From assembly GCF_013702265.1 (NCBI RefSeq), contig NZ_CP059348.1, positions 3,906,001-3,970,000 of the forward strand: DNA of 64,000 bases. The letters are read 5' to 3'. This DNA comes from Providencia rettgeri (GTDB lineage Bacteria > Pseudomonadota > Gammaproteobacteria > Enterobacterales > Enterobacteriaceae). Positions 23,099 through 34,183 of the stretch are shown in pieces (the stretch's first letter is position 1; each line of letters opens with the position of its first letter). Both the position numbers and the translations under genes were made by a program. The notes beneath the pieces are model-generated. The model did no database searches. It had not been told where the DNA came from and saw only the letters and a program-made list of their open reading frames with translations.

Positions 23099-23629
23099 AT
23101 GACAACAATCGTAAGTGTTCGCCGTAATGGCCAAGTTGTAATCGGTGGTGATGGACAGGCGACGATGGGTAATACCGTCATGAAAGGCAATGTCCGCAAA
23201 GTACGCCGTTTATATAACGACAAAGTCATTGCAGGATTTGCCGGTGGCACCGCAGACGCATTCACTCTCTTTGAACTGTTCGAGCGCAAGCTTGAACTCC
23301 ATCAAGGACACCTCACTAAAGCGGCGGTGGAATTAGCCAAAGATTGGCGTACCGACCGCATGCTGCGCAAATTAGAAGCGCTGCTTGCCGTCGCTGATGA
23401 ACACACTTCATTAATTATTACGGGTAATGGTGACGTCGTTCAGCCTGAAAACGACCTGATTGCGATTGGCTCCGGTGGCCCATATGCACAATCCGCAGCA
23501 CGCGCCCTTCTCGAAAATACAGACTTAAGCGCTCGCGAAATCGCGGAAAAAGCCCTCGCGATAGCGGGAGATATCTGTATTTACACCAACCATAATGTCA
23601 ACTTTGAAGAAATTTCTTCAAAATCATAA
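23099..23629 (+). CDS. hslV: ATP-dependent protease HslVU, peptidase subunit
   Basis: HslV forms the double hexameric peptidase core; the N-terminal threonine after Met removal is the nucleophile. The 176 residues start [20 protein letters not shown], with T2 in place and the GGDGQ and FAGGTADAF motifs of proteasome-like proteases. An AGGGG site precedes the ATG. It is followed 11 bp later by hslU, and the pair is led by a sigma-32 promoter. Confidence 0.97.
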   Translation: MTTIVSVRRNGQVVIGGDGQATMGNTVMKGNVRKVRRLYNDKVIAGFAGGTADAFTLFELFERKLELHQGHLTKAAVELAKDWRTDRMLRKLEALLAVADEHTSLIITGNGDVVQPENDLIAIGSGGPYAQSAARALLENTDLSAREIAEKALAIAGDICIYTNHNVNFEEISSKS

Positions 23630-23640
23630 GGATTGCTAGC

Positions 23641-24975
23641 ATGTCCGAAATGACTCCACGCGAAATTGTCAGCGAACTCGACAACCATATTATTGGCCAA
23701 CATAAAGCTAAACGTTCTGTTGCTATTGCCCTGCGTAACCGCTGGCGCCGTATGCAGTTAAATGAGCATTTACGCCATGAAGTAACCCCAAAAAACATTC
23801 TGATGATTGGTCCTACCGGGGTAGGTAAAACAGAAATCGCACGCCGTTTAGCCAAACTGGCAAATGCGCCATTCATCAAGGTTGAAGCCACTAAGTTCAC
23901 GGAAGTGGGCTATGTAGGTAAAGAAGTTGACTCTATCATCCGCGATCTTACCGATTCTGCGGTAAAAATGGTGCGTTTACAGTCTATCGAGAAAAACCGT
24001 TATCGTGCCGAAGAGATGGCGGAAGAACGCATTCTTGATGTGTTGATCCCACCAGCAAAAAATAACTGGGGACAAGCAGAACCTGTTGATGAGCAATCAC
24101 CAGCACGCCAAGCATTCCGTAAGAAATTACGTGAAGGCCAGTTAGACGATAAAGAAATTGAAATTGAAGTTTCCGCAGCACCAATGGGCGTTGAAATCAT
24201 GGCTCCTCCGGGCATGGAAGAGATGACCAACCAACTGCAATCTATGTTCCAAAACTTAGCAGGTCAAAAACAGAAGCCTCGTAAGATGAAAATCAAAGAA
24301 GCTTTTAAACTGCTGGTGGAAGAAGAAGCGGCAAAACTGGTTAATCCTGAAGAGCTGAAAGAACAAGCCATTGAAGCCGTTGAACAAAACGGTATCGTGT
24401 TTATTGATGAGTTCGATAAAATCTGTAAACGTGGTGGTCAAAGTTCAGGTCCAGATGTGTCCCGTGAAGGGGTACAACGTGACCTGCTGCCATTAATCGA
24501 AGGCTGCACCATCTCAACTAAGCACGGTATGGTGAAAACTGACCACATCCTGTTTATCGCATCTGGGGCATTCCAAGTCTCTAGCCCATCTGATTTGATC
24601 CCAGAATTGCAAGGTCGTCTGCCAATTCGAGTTGAGCTCCAGGCTCTAACGACTGAAGATTTCGAGCGCATCTTAACTGAGCCTAATGCTTCTTTGACTG
24701 AACAGTACAAAGCGCTGATGGCAACAGAAGGTGTTAGCGTCGAATTCACCGCGGATGGTATTCGCAAAATTGCAGAATCTGCATGGCAAGTGAATGAATC
24801 AACCGAGAATATTGGTGCGCGTCGTTTACATACCGTGCTAGAACGTCTGATGGAAGATATCTCTTTCGACGCCAGCGAGCGCGACGGACAAAGTATCACA
24901 ATCGATGCTGAGTATGTCCGCCAGCACTTAGACGAACTGGTAGCAGACGAAGACCTGAGTAGATTTATTTTATAA
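23641..24975 (+). CDS. hslU: ATP-dependent protease HslVU, unfoldase subunit
   Basis: This AAA+ ATPase unfolds substrates and feeds them to HslV. The 444 residues include Walker [10 protein letters not shown] (about 60-68), an intermediate I-domain in the middle third, the Walker B segment IVFIDEFDK, and C-terminal sensor-2 (IGARRLHTV). The C-terminus ends DLSRFIL, the tail that inserts between HslV subunits. It is the second gene of the operon and ends at a strong terminator. Confidence 0.97.
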   Translation: MSEMTPREIVSELDNHIIGQHKAKRSVAIALRNRWRRMQLNEHLRHEVTPKNILMIGPTGVGKTEIARRLAKLANAPFIKVEATKFTEVGYVGKEVDSIIRDLTDSAVKMVRLQSIEKNRYRAEEMAEERILDVLIPPAKNNWGQAEPVDEQSPARQAFRKKLREGQLDDKEIEIEVSAAPMGVEIMAPPGMEEMTNQLQSMFQNLAGQKQKPRKMKIKEAFKLLVEEEAAKLVNPEELKEQAIEAVEQNGIVFIDEFDKICKRGGQSSGPDVSREGVQRDLLPLIEGCTISTKHGMVKTDHILFIASGAFQVSSPSDLIPELQGRLPIRVELQALTTEDFERILTEPNASLTEQYKALMATEGVSVEFTADGIRKIAESAWQVNESTENIGARRLHTVLERLMEDISFDASERDGQSITIDAEYVRQHLDELVADEDLSRFIL

Positions 24976-25021
24976 TCTTATTAATTATCAGGTTTTCATG
25001 TATCCTTAATGGATGTTAGCT

Positions 25022-25048
25022 AAAGTGCAGCAATCTTGCTGCACTTTT
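25022..25048 (+). terminator. Terminator after hslU
   Basis: AAAGTGCAGCAA / TTGCTGCACTTTT hairpin, GC-rich with a T-run. Confidence 0.85.
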
Positions 25049-25160
25049 GACATATAAAATCCAACTTAATAAGAACATTTACTCCCAATAATTCAAACGG
25101 TCACTCAGCAGCAAAGCCACGTTACCCATTGAAATATCACGAGTACGGTGAATAAATTAC

Positions 25161-26078
25161 ATGAACTCATCTTCAATCAGCCGCAAACAAGCTTGGCTAG
25201 AAAGTTTACGACCAAAAACCCTGCCATTAGGGGTGATTGCCATCGTCACTGGATCCGCATTGACCTATTTCACGGGTAACTTTAAGTGGCCGGTCGCTCT
25301 GCTTTCTATTATCACAGCGGGCTTATTACAAATTTTATCTAACCTCGCCAATGACTATGGCGATGCGATTAAAGGTTCAGACACCGCTGAACGCATCGGG
25401 CCTCTGCGCGGAATGCAAAAAGGCGTTATCACCAAAGAAGATATGAAAAAAGCGCTGAAGCTGAATATCTTCGCGGCTTGCCTTTCTGGCCTATTGTTGA
25501 TTATTGTCGCGTGCGAAAAACCAGAAGATGCCATCGGATTCCTTGGCTTAGGGTTAGTGGCTATCGTGGCTGCCATCACTTATACCGTCGGTAAAAAACC
25601 TTATGGCTACCTTGGCCTTGGGGATATTTCCGTTCTCATTTTCTTTGGCTGGTTAAGTGTGATTGGTACTTTTTACCTACAAGCGAACAGCTTTAATATC
25701 ATCACTGTCCTGCCAGCAACAGCTTGCGGTTTACTGTCTGTGGCTGTTTTAAATATCAACAATATGCGTGATATTGAAAATGACATTAAAGCGGGTAAAA
25801 ATACGTTGGCAGTGCGCTTAGGCCCACAAGGCGCGCGCATGTACCACGCCATTATTATCATCGTCTCCATCTTATGTTTGGTATTTTTCAATTTACTCTA
25901 TTTAACAGGTTGGGCGGGCTGGTTATTCTTATTGGCGGTGCCAATGCTAATGAACCATGTGCGCAAAGTCCTTTCTGATCCTACCCCTGAAGGGATGCGC
26001 CCAATGCTAGAAAACATGGTGAAAATCGCTTTAGTCACCAACGTTTTATTCTCCCTCGGGGTTATCCTGAGTAAATAG
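25161..26078 (+). CDS. menA: 1,4-dihydroxy-2-naphthoate octaprenyltransferase
   Basis: MenA prenylates DHNA in the inner membrane to make demethylmenaquinone. The 305-residue UbiA-family protein has about eight to nine hydrophobic helices and the two aspartate-rich sites, NDYGDAIKGSD (about 67-77) and NNMRDIENDIKAGK. The order hslVU-menA-rraA is the same as in E. coli. Confidence 0.95.
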   Translation: MNSSSISRKQAWLESLRPKTLPLGVIAIVTGSALTYFTGNFKWPVALLSIITAGLLQILSNLANDYGDAIKGSDTAERIGPLRGMQKGVITKEDMKKALKLNIFAACLSGLLLIIVACEKPEDAIGFLGLGLVAIVAAITYTVGKKPYGYLGLGDISVLIFFGWLSVIGTFYLQANSFNIITVLPATACGLLSVAVLNINNMRDIENDIKAGKNTLAVRLGPQGARMYHAIIIIVSILCLVFFNLLYLTGWAGWLFLLAVPMLMNHVRKVLSDPTPEGMRPMLENMVKIALVTNVLFSLGVILSK

Positions 26079-26106
26079 TCTCAATTATTTGCTGTTTTTT
26101 TGACTT

Positions 26107-26134
26107 TTCCCGCTTATTTTCTGGCGGGAATTTT
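26107..26134 (+). terminator. Candidate menA terminator
   Basis: TTCCCGC / GCGGGAA stem followed by TTTT, between menA and rraA. Confidence 0.55.
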
Positions 26135-26197
26135 GCCAATCAGTGACTAAAAGGGATATACTGACCTTCCTCTTGCAGCAAAAAAGACCTAAATCCT

Positions 26198-26716
26198 ATG
26201 AAATATGATACTTCCGAACTCTGCGACATCTACCAAGAAAGCGTTAATGTAGTAGAACCTTTATTCTCCAACTTTGGTGGACGTACTTCATTTGGCGGTC
26301 AAATCATTACAGTAAAATGCTTTGAAGATAATGGCATTCTGTATGATTTGCTGGAAGAAGACGGCCATGGGCGCATCTTGCTGGTGGATGGCGGTGGTTC
26401 AGTGCGTAAAGCACTGATTGACGCTGAACTCGCTCGATTAGCGGTAGACAATGGCTGGGAAGGTATTGTGGTTTACGGTGCCGTCCGTCAAGTGGATGCA
26501 TTAATGGAGTTAGATCTCGGCATCCAAGCTGTTGCTGCAATCCCTGCGGGTTGCCCTGACGAAGGTATCGGCGAAAGCGATATCCGCGTTAATTTTGGCG
26601 GTGTGACGTTCTTCTCCGGCGATTATCTATATGCCGATAACACAGGCATGATTTTATCCGAAGAACCACTGACCCAAGCAGCTAACGACGATTTCGACGA
26701 AGCCATCGACGAATAA
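26198..26716 (+). CDS. rraA: Regulator of ribonuclease E activity A
   Basis: RraA is a trimeric ring protein that binds RNase E and lowers mRNA decay. The 172 residues match E. coli RraA from [12 protein letters not shown] through [18 protein letters not shown], with an acidic C-terminal extension that makes it about ten residues longer. The fold is related to 4-hydroxy-4-methyl-2-oxoglutarate aldolase. It is followed by a strong terminator. Confidence 0.95.
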   Translation: MKYDTSELCDIYQESVNVVEPLFSNFGGRTSFGGQIITVKCFEDNGILYDLLEEDGHGRILLVDGGGSVRKALIDAELARLAVDNGWEGIVVYGAVRQVDALMELDLGIQAVAAIPAGCPDEGIGESDIRVNFGGVTFFSGDYLYADNTGMILSEEPLTQAANDDFDEAIDE

Positions 26717-26733
26717 TCCCCACCAAATTCCAT

Positions 26734-26765
26734 AAAAAAGGCAGATATCACTATCTGCCTTTTTC
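26734..26765 (+). terminator. Terminator after rraA
   Basis: AAAAGGCAGAT / ATCTGCCTTTT stem with a T-run. Confidence 0.88.
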
Positions 26766-26841
26766 TTTTCTGCTCTGTTTTCTATTTTCTGTTTTTCACT
26801 TCTTTCAGAAAACAAACGTCTAAATACCTCTAAATAATTCA

Positions 26842-26932
26842 CATTGTAGGTAGGCGGCAAACGAAGGTATTCCTAGGAGCATACAAAAGTATGTGACTAG
26901 GATAACTGAGTGCGGCCAACACCCCTACAATG
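26842..26932. repeat. 91-bp palindromic intergenic element
   Basis: Outer arms CATTGTAGG (26842-26850) and CCTACAATG (26924-26932) are perfect complements. Inside is a second palindrome, CCTAG...CATAC (26872-26884) pairing with GTATG...CTAGG (26889-26901) around AAAA. The body (AGGCGGCAAACGAAGG ... GAGTGCGGCCAAC) is reminiscent of dispersed intergenic elements of other enterobacteria such as Yersinia and Serratia, from memory. No second copy was noticed in this window. Confidence 0.65.
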
Positions 26933-26950
26933 CGAAGTATGACGAGGAAA

Positions 26951-27190
26951 TTAAACTTCTTCCATCTTGCCGAGAAGCGTCCGTAACCTCTCCTGCCAAG
27001 TTGCCTGCTCTTGCTTCAGCTGTTCATTTTCACGAACCAGTGATTCAGTACCTGATTTGTTGGTTTGTAACTCTTGGCTTAATGCACTGTTTTGTTCTTT
27101 CAGTTCATCAATTTCCATCTGCATTAATGCGATGGTATCGATGGCTTGCTGAACTTTGGATTCTAGTTTCTCAAATACTTCAAATGACAT
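26951..27190 (-). CDS. zapB: Cell division protein ZapB
   Basis: ZapB is a small coiled-coil protein that binds ZapA and helps position the Z-ring. ATG 27190 gives 79 residues starting [20 protein letters not shown]. The protein is almost entirely heptad-repeat coiled coil and ends LLGKMEEV, as in E. coli (LLGRMEEV). GGGAG precedes the start; the longer frame adds 29 unsupported residues. It is divergent from glpF, as in E. coli. Confidence 0.96.
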   Translation of the reverse strand: MSFEVFEKLESKVQQAIDTIALMQMEIDELKEQNSALSQELQTNKSGTESLVRENEQLKQEQATWQERLRTLLGKMEEV

Positions 27191-27495
27191 GTTCGGATCT
27201 CCCTTTATAAGCGCTTTCCCCCGATTGTAAGTAGCATGATCCTCTGTGTCCAGTGACTTACACTTGATTACAAACATTATTCTTTTAATTGTTTCGACCG
27301 TGACTATTCAAATGTTTGAATTCGACCTTAAAAATGATTGTTTGTTTTCGTTTTTTGGTGATTTGACACACAGTTTTCACAAATCGCAATATTCGATTAT
27401 CTTTTTTCTCGCTAAATTAACAGAATAAATTTTCGCGAAGAAAATTTTACTCGTGCAAAACGCCCCCTATATTGACTATTGCAGGATGAATAATT
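27191..27495. promoter_or_regulatory. zapB-glpF divergent control region
   Basis: 305 bp of AT-rich DNA with no gene. An imperfect palindrome at 27427-27448, TTTTCGCGAAGAAAA in A/T flanks, and AATATTCGATTATC near 27390 resemble half-sites of the GlpR repressor, which controls glpFK in E. coli. These are eyeball matches only. Confidence 0.4.
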
Positions 27496-28326
27496 ATGAG
27501 CAAAATGACACCTTCAACACTGACTGGTCAGTGTATATCGGAGTTTCTTGGAACTGCTCTGTTGGTTTTTTTTGGTTTAGGATGTGTCGCAGCTGTACGT
27601 ATTGCGGGTGCCCAGTTAGGCCTTTGGGAAATTAGTGTGATTTGGGGCTTCGGCGTCGCGCTGGCAGTTTACCTAACTGCGGGCATCTCTGGCGCTCACT
27701 TAAACCCTGCCGTCACATTAGCATTATGGTTATTCGCGTGTTTCGATAAGCGAAAAGTAGTTCCTTACATTATCGCTCAAATGCTCGGGGGCTTTTGTGC
27801 TGCTGCCCTAGTTTACTCAATGTATTCCCCTGTCTTTTTCGATTACGAACAAGTTCACCATATTGTTCGTGGCACGCAAGAAAGTTTATTTACTGCGGGT
27901 GTCTTCTCAACTTACCCTGCGCCACAAATCAGCGTGCTCCACGCATTCTTTATTGAAGTGGTGATTGCCGCCATTTTAGTCTGCTTAATTTTAGGTTTAA
28001 CCGATGATGGTAACGGTGTTCCTAAAGGTCCATTAGCGCCATTATTGATTGGTATCTTAATTGCGGTTATCGGCGGCTCTTTTGGTCCATTGACTGGATT
28101 CGCCTTAAACCCAGCGCGTGACTTTGGCCCGAAAGTCGTGGCTTATTTAGCCGGATGGGGTGATATTGCCCTGACAGGTGGACGTGATATTCCTTATTTC
28201 CTTGTCCCATTGACTGCACCGATTGTTGGTGGTTTGCTAGGGGCATTCGGTTATCGCAAATTAATTGGTCGCCATCTGCCTTGCATGACTTGCGAGTCTG
28301 ATGAAGAAGAGAAAAAATCCTCTTAA
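27496..28326 (+). CDS. glpF: Glycerol facilitator aquaglyceroporin
   Basis: GlpF lets glycerol diffuse across the inner membrane. The 276 residues hold six membrane helices and two half-helices carrying the NPA motifs, in SGAHLNPAVTLA (about 66-77) and GFALNPARDFGP. The aspartate after the second NPA is typical of glycerol facilitators rather than water channels. glpK follows 70 bp downstream. Confidence 0.97.
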   Translation: MSKMTPSTLTGQCISEFLGTALLVFFGLGCVAAVRIAGAQLGLWEISVIWGFGVALAVYLTAGISGAHLNPAVTLALWLFACFDKRKVVPYIIAQMLGGFCAAALVYSMYSPVFFDYEQVHHIVRGTQESLFTAGVFSTYPAPQISVLHAFFIEVVIAAILVCLILGLTDDGNGVPKGPLAPLLIGILIAVIGGSFGPLTGFALNPARDFGPKVVAYLAGWGDIALTGGRDIPYFLVPLTAPIVGGLLGAFGYRKLIGRHLPCMTCESDEEEKKSS

Positions 28327-28393
28327 TACCGTTTCTTATTTCCAAAACTGGGTTTACTTAAAACCAGATTAACCCATTGCTGAACAGGTTTAA

Positions 28394-29923
<1,530 letters not shown>

Positions 29924-29962
29924 TTTTTCGGTATCACGACATATATTGCTAAACAAGCAGTC

Positions 29963-29990
29963 AAAGCAGTGCTCCGGCACTGCTTTTTTT
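29963..29990 (+). terminator. Terminator after glpK
   Basis: AAAGCAGTGC / GCACTGCTTT stem with TCCG loop and eight Ts. Confidence 0.92.
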
Positions 29991-30165
29991 ATGAGGTTTT
30001 CCCATCAAACCACACCGGTAATTAGCTAATAAATAAAAAGGCAATTATCAGACGAATAATAAATTAGAAAGAAGTCACCCGCTTATCTAGAATTCACTCC
30101 CGCAATAACTTTTTATGAATAAATTCGTTCATAAACAACCATTTTCATTTTTTGGAGCTTTGGTT

Positions 30166-33100
30166 ATGGATAACCGCAAAAAATACCCTTTTAACACCAC
30201 CAATTCGCGCACTGTACAACTTATCTCTCATGCCCAACAACAAGGACATCTCCAATTTGGTAACTACAACGCACGAGGGCGTGTCGTCAGAATTCATACA
30301 GACAGCTTTTTTCTTGATGGATTAAGTGCCAATCCTCAACAAACCCACTCAGGGCGAGCCGCATTTGAACTGACAAATTGGTTAATGGATAAGCCTCGAT
30401 TATTTGGTGAGCAGCGCCAAAATTACTTACTAAGTACCTTGGATAAAAATGATTTTTCCGGTTTCGCCTTCCACCCACAGCATGGGTTATGGGTGGATAG
30501 CTTCCATTCCTCTCATCAATGGCGTGATGGTGAACCTCGTTCCCAAGCGCAACTTGCCGATGCACTTCTACCTAGTGGGCAGTGGCATCGCCACTACGAT
30601 ACCGTCATTCTTGCCAGCGATGCCAATGACCAACAAGTTGACATTATTCGCCACTGGCTGGAGCTAACCGGCGGCAGTGTCATTATTATTGAGGATGACG
30701 AGAAAACGGTTTCACTGCCCATTCAGCAGCTACTTAACGAAGTAGAAAATATCGATATTAATAACGTTTCTCAGCCAACCTACTCCTCGCTCCAAAAGCC
30801 AGGTATGCAGGTAACAGCCTACCAATCCACATCCCATGGAATAGAAAAAAATACCTTCACCATCTCTAACTTGACTCACTATGCTAGCGGCTTACCTGAA
30901 AGCTCATCATTCACCGTTTGGGTCTATGAAGGAACTCTCACTGTACCGAAATCTGAAAATATTCGCATTTATCTGGACACGTTGTACCACAGTGAAGATT
31001 TTACCTTCGAGGTCAACCAACAGACTCAAAAAATGACTCAAGATGATGAATTTGCTGAAATTATTATCCCGAAGTCGAAAGCTGATCAGCAAATACCGTT
31101 TAAAATCTCCACGACAACCGGGGGACTGCCGCCAGAAATACGTTTAGGTTGGGGTTTCCCAGATGATGATGAAATCCAATTTATCCCTGACCATGCTATT
31201 CATCACGCTTCGCAAACAACGTCGAGTTTGCCCTCATTAGCACCATTACCTAAGCTGCAAACGACATTTAACGCCCACGGTTTTCAACAGCGTGTTTCAC
31301 TACCCGCTTTATCAATAAATACGCTGACATTAACCGAAGAGACGTTGCAAAATAGCCACTATTTTTCGATGATACTCAACAGCTCACGAGAAACTATCGC
31401 CCTACGTCTGGATGATATCGAATTTTCCCGCCAAGATTCTTGGGATGCGCTCGCCTCAGAAATCGAGTTCCATGTTAATCAACAGCTGGCCAGTCTTGAA
31501 TTGCCATCTATTTCCATGCGTTATGCAAACCACCAGATAGTCATTGATTGTAATGGTATGCAGGTTTCACAGTTTCAGCTGAAAAATCAATCTACTCACC
31601 CCATTCTCATTGCTAAAAACCCAAATGGCGTCACCAACCAATTCGTCATTGGAGCAATAATTGGCAACCTTCCACATCACGAAGAAATCGACTATTTCCA
31701 ATTGATTGAAGCACCGTTATTTGGGGAAGTTGAACTTAATAAAGATACAGGCGAGTGGCAATATCAACCAAATAGCCACCAAGCGTTTAAAGGACATGAC
31801 CAGTTTGATGTTGTGGCAGTGATGAAAAATGGCGCTATTTCTGCCCCCATGTCGATTCAATTGCAAGCCGAAGATGCCCCCCAATTTTCTATTCCTGGGC
31901 AACGTACATTTTCACTACCCGACCCCATTTACCACCAGCCCCAACGCCGCCACCAGCCAGTTCCGAATGATATGCAGGTTCATGGTATCCAGTTAGCGCA
32001 GACGCATTTATTATCGCCAAATTCCCCTTATTTTGGTTTAACCGCCAATCGCTGGGCATTACTCAAAGTCGACATCACCAGCCAAACCGCCAGAAATGCC
32101 CCTGATATTGTCGCGATAATTCGCAATAAACAAGGTGACGAACTGGAGCGTATTGTTTTGACAGGCCCAATAATGCTTCCCTCGCAACTAAACGAGAAAC
32201 CGACGACACCGAGTATTGATGCTCAACATTTTCATCACCAAAGTTACACCGCCCCCATAAAAGGCAAATGGGTACAACCAGGCATGCAAATCCAGATAAT
32301 GGCTGGAGATCAACCCATCGTTCAACCATACACCAATGCTGAAGGGCTTTTTTCACCGACGATAAAGTCTGTTACCCCGATGACGACTCACGTCACGCAT
32401 GCAAGCTTATATCGTGATGGGCATGGGATTTATAATTATTCGCCACTGAGTTGGGGATTAGAGGCCACCGCCAAGCTGCCAACCCACGAATTCACACTAT
32501 TTAGCTACCCATCACTGAGCCAGAATATGGGACTTTATCCTTATATTGTTAAGGATAAAAAAGGCTATATAGACACCTCAACGTTAGTGCACCCTCAGTA
32601 TGATGCCCCTAAAAACATTCCAGAAGCATCGATGTCCCAAATTGATTGGGCCTATTCGGATAGCCAAAGAGCCGCACGACGCACTCTGCTCTATTCCGAA
32701 TTTTTCTACTCTTCCATTGAACATTTAGCCATGTCAGGGGGAACCGCGCGAACTATTGGGCTTGCAACTCACAACTTTGGAGGGGGGATCACCAAACCCA
32801 GCATTCTGTGGCATGAAGTTTTTGGACATGGGCTAAGTTTAGGGCATACCACAAAAGAAGGTTATCCCTATCACCCTGAAAATCATGGTGAAAATATGGC
32901 ATTTGACCAATATCGTCAGCAATACACGACGTATCGCCAACAAAATCAAACTGATGAAATCATCCCTGCGATGTACCCCGCCGATTACCCACATTACACC
33001 GATCAGTATGATGCTTTTCTCGCCCATTCAGATTATTTGACCCAGCAGGCGCAGGACTTTCTGGCCAATATTGATGAAAACGCGGTAGAGCGTAAATACC

Positions 33101-34146
33101 AACCCGTCTATCAACTAACGGGGATTTTTTTGCCACTATCGGACGGAAAATTACACCCCTATAGCTACCTAACCATCACTCAAACCATCGGACATGTGAT
33201 CCAAAAAGATCATTTCGATTCCCCGCATAGTTTGACGATCACTTATGTCACGCCATCCGGATTACTCACTGAAACCCTCAAGGTTTCACTGAAAGGTAAT
33301 GAAATCAACCTCAGTATCGCCAATAAAGGGGAGTTAGTTAGCCTAGATATCCTCAAAACTGAAAATGGCACAGAAACCACGGTTTATCAGTATAAAAATC
33401 CAGAATCGCTGGCAAATCGCTTATTTATTTATGGGGATGGAAAAACAATACCAGAAAACTTACAGATGGATAATTATTGGCGCGGCAGCAAACTGTTTTG
33501 GTCGGTGAGTGAAGATAACCAAGCTTTGTGTGCAAAATGGGTCGAAAATGGGCGATTAAACCTGCAATACTTTTCATTAGACCCATCGCAGCCCCTTGTG
33601 GATACTAAAGCAACATTTATTCCCCTCAATCATTTTGATTTATATGAGGAAAACTCATCCACATCACTCCCTCAACTGGCAGTCCTATCCGATGTTCAGT
33701 TACTGTCTGATGTGCAACTGAATCAACAAATTGATATTGGCAAATTAGCATCATCGAGCAATACCTACTGGGCAACCATCTGTCTTTACGATGAGCAAGG
33801 TAAAATTCAAGAATATGCACCTATAGAGCCTTGGTATCTTTCAGATCAAGATGGCATTTTGACGGTAAAAGGCACGCTAGACAGTACCCCAGATTTACAC
33901 GTTGCAGGGATCAAAGTGTATATCGACCGACATTTGCAGGACGATGCTGAAGCTAGCTCTGTATGGATACAGCAAAATGACCAAGGCACTCTTGCAGAAA
34001 ACCGAGAATTTCTCAATTATGACCGTCCCATGGAATTTAATGCACTGATTTCACAGATGGTGGGAATGAAAGAAGACGCTATCCATGCACAACAGAATGC
34101 AGCCCAATGGGTTGAAGCTACGCAATTTATTCCATTAGTCGCATAA
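30166..34146 (+). CDS. Large M66-like zinc metalloprotease with HExxxH motif
   Basis: A 1326-residue protein of uncertain function. I place the start at ATG 30166, which has GGAG 8 bp upstream; an ATG at 30115 adds 17 residues but lacks a ribosome site. The N-terminal ~200 residues form an unassigned domain. A cadherin/VCBS-like segment lies near residues 505-570 (GEVELNKDTGEWQYQPN). A catalytic-looking region around 883-894 reads HEVFGHGLSLGH, preceded by NFGGGI, as in M66 (StcE/dictomallein) proteases. Those have HExxHxxGxxH; here one residue is inserted, giving HExxxH with the third histidine six further on. I see no signal peptide, membrane helix or RTX repeats, so localisation is unclear. 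It stands alone between two terminators. Confidence 0.7.
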   Translation: MDNRKKYPFNTTNSRTVQLISHAQQQGHLQFGNYNARGRVVRIHTDSFFLDGLSANPQQTHSGRAAFELTNWLMDKPRLFGEQRQNYLLSTLDKNDFSGFAFHPQHGLWVDSFHSSHQWRDGEPRSQAQLADALLPSGQWHRHYDTVILASDANDQQVDIIRHWLELTGGSVIIIEDDEKTVSLPIQQLLNEVENIDINNVSQPTYSSLQKPGMQVTAYQSTSHGIEKNTFTISNLTHYASGLPESSSFTVWVYEGTLTVPKSENIRIYLDTLYHSEDFTFEVNQQTQKMTQDDEFAEIIIPKSKADQQIPFKISTTTGGLPPEIRLGWGFPDDDEIQFIPDHAIHHASQTTSSLPSLAPLPKLQTTFNAHGFQQRVSLPALSINTLTLTEETLQNSHYFSMILNSSRETIALRLDDIEFSRQDSWDALASEIEFHVNQQLASLELPSISMRYANHQIVIDCNGMQVSQFQLKNQSTHPILIAKNPNGVTNQFVIGAIIGNLPHHEEIDYFQLIEAPLFGEVELNKDTGEWQYQPNSHQAFKGHDQFDVVAVMKNGAISAPMSIQLQAEDAPQFSIPGQRTFSLPDPIYHQPQRRHQPVPNDMQVHGIQLAQTHLLSPNSPYFGLTANRWALLKVDITSQTARNAPDIVAIIRNKQGDELERIVLTGPIMLPSQLNEKPTTPSIDAQHFHHQSYTAPIKGKWVQPGMQIQIMAGDQPIVQPYTNAEGLFSPTIKSVTPMTTHVTHASLYRDGHGIYNYSPLSWGLEATAKLPTHEFTLFSYPSLSQNMGLYPYIVKDKKGYIDTSTLVHPQYDAPKNIPEASMSQIDWAYSDSQRAARRTLLYSEFFYSSIEHLAMSGGTARTIGLATHNFGGGITKPSILWHEVFGHGLSLGHTTKEGYPYHPENHGENMAFDQYRQQYTTYRQQNQTDEIIPAMYPADYPHYTDQYDAFLAHSDYLTQQAQDFLANIDENAVERKYQPVYQLTGIFLPLSDGKLHPYSYLTITQTIGHVIQKDHFDSPHSLTITYVTPSGLLTETLKVSLKGNEINLSIANKGELVSLDILKTENGTETTVYQYKNPESLANRLFIYGDGKTIPENLQMDNYWRGSKLFWSVSEDNQALCAKWVENGRLNLQYFSLDPSQPLVDTKATFIPLNHFDLYEENSSTSLPQLAVLSDVQLLSDVQLNQQIDIGKLASSSNTYWATICLYDEQGKIQEYAPIEPWYLSDQDGILTVKGTLDSTPDLHVAGIKVYIDRHLQDDAEASSVWIQQNDQGTLAENREFLNYDRPMEFNALISQMVGMKEDAIHAQQNAAQWVEATQFIPLVA

Positions 34147-34150
34147 TAAA

Positions 34151-34174
34151 TCAGGGGGCTTATTTGCCCCCTGA
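34151..34174. terminator. Bidirectional terminator, protease gene / emrD
   Basis: Perfect 9-bp stem TCAGGGGGC / GCCCCCTGA with a 6-nt loop between converging genes. Confidence 0.8.
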
Positions 34175-34183
34175 ACATGAATA

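Noticed and set aside
32812-32847. A frameshift or sequencing error explaining HEVFGH
   Set aside because: The frame continues intact on both sides for hundreds of codons; a single-residue insertion needs exactly three bases, so a real variant is more likely.
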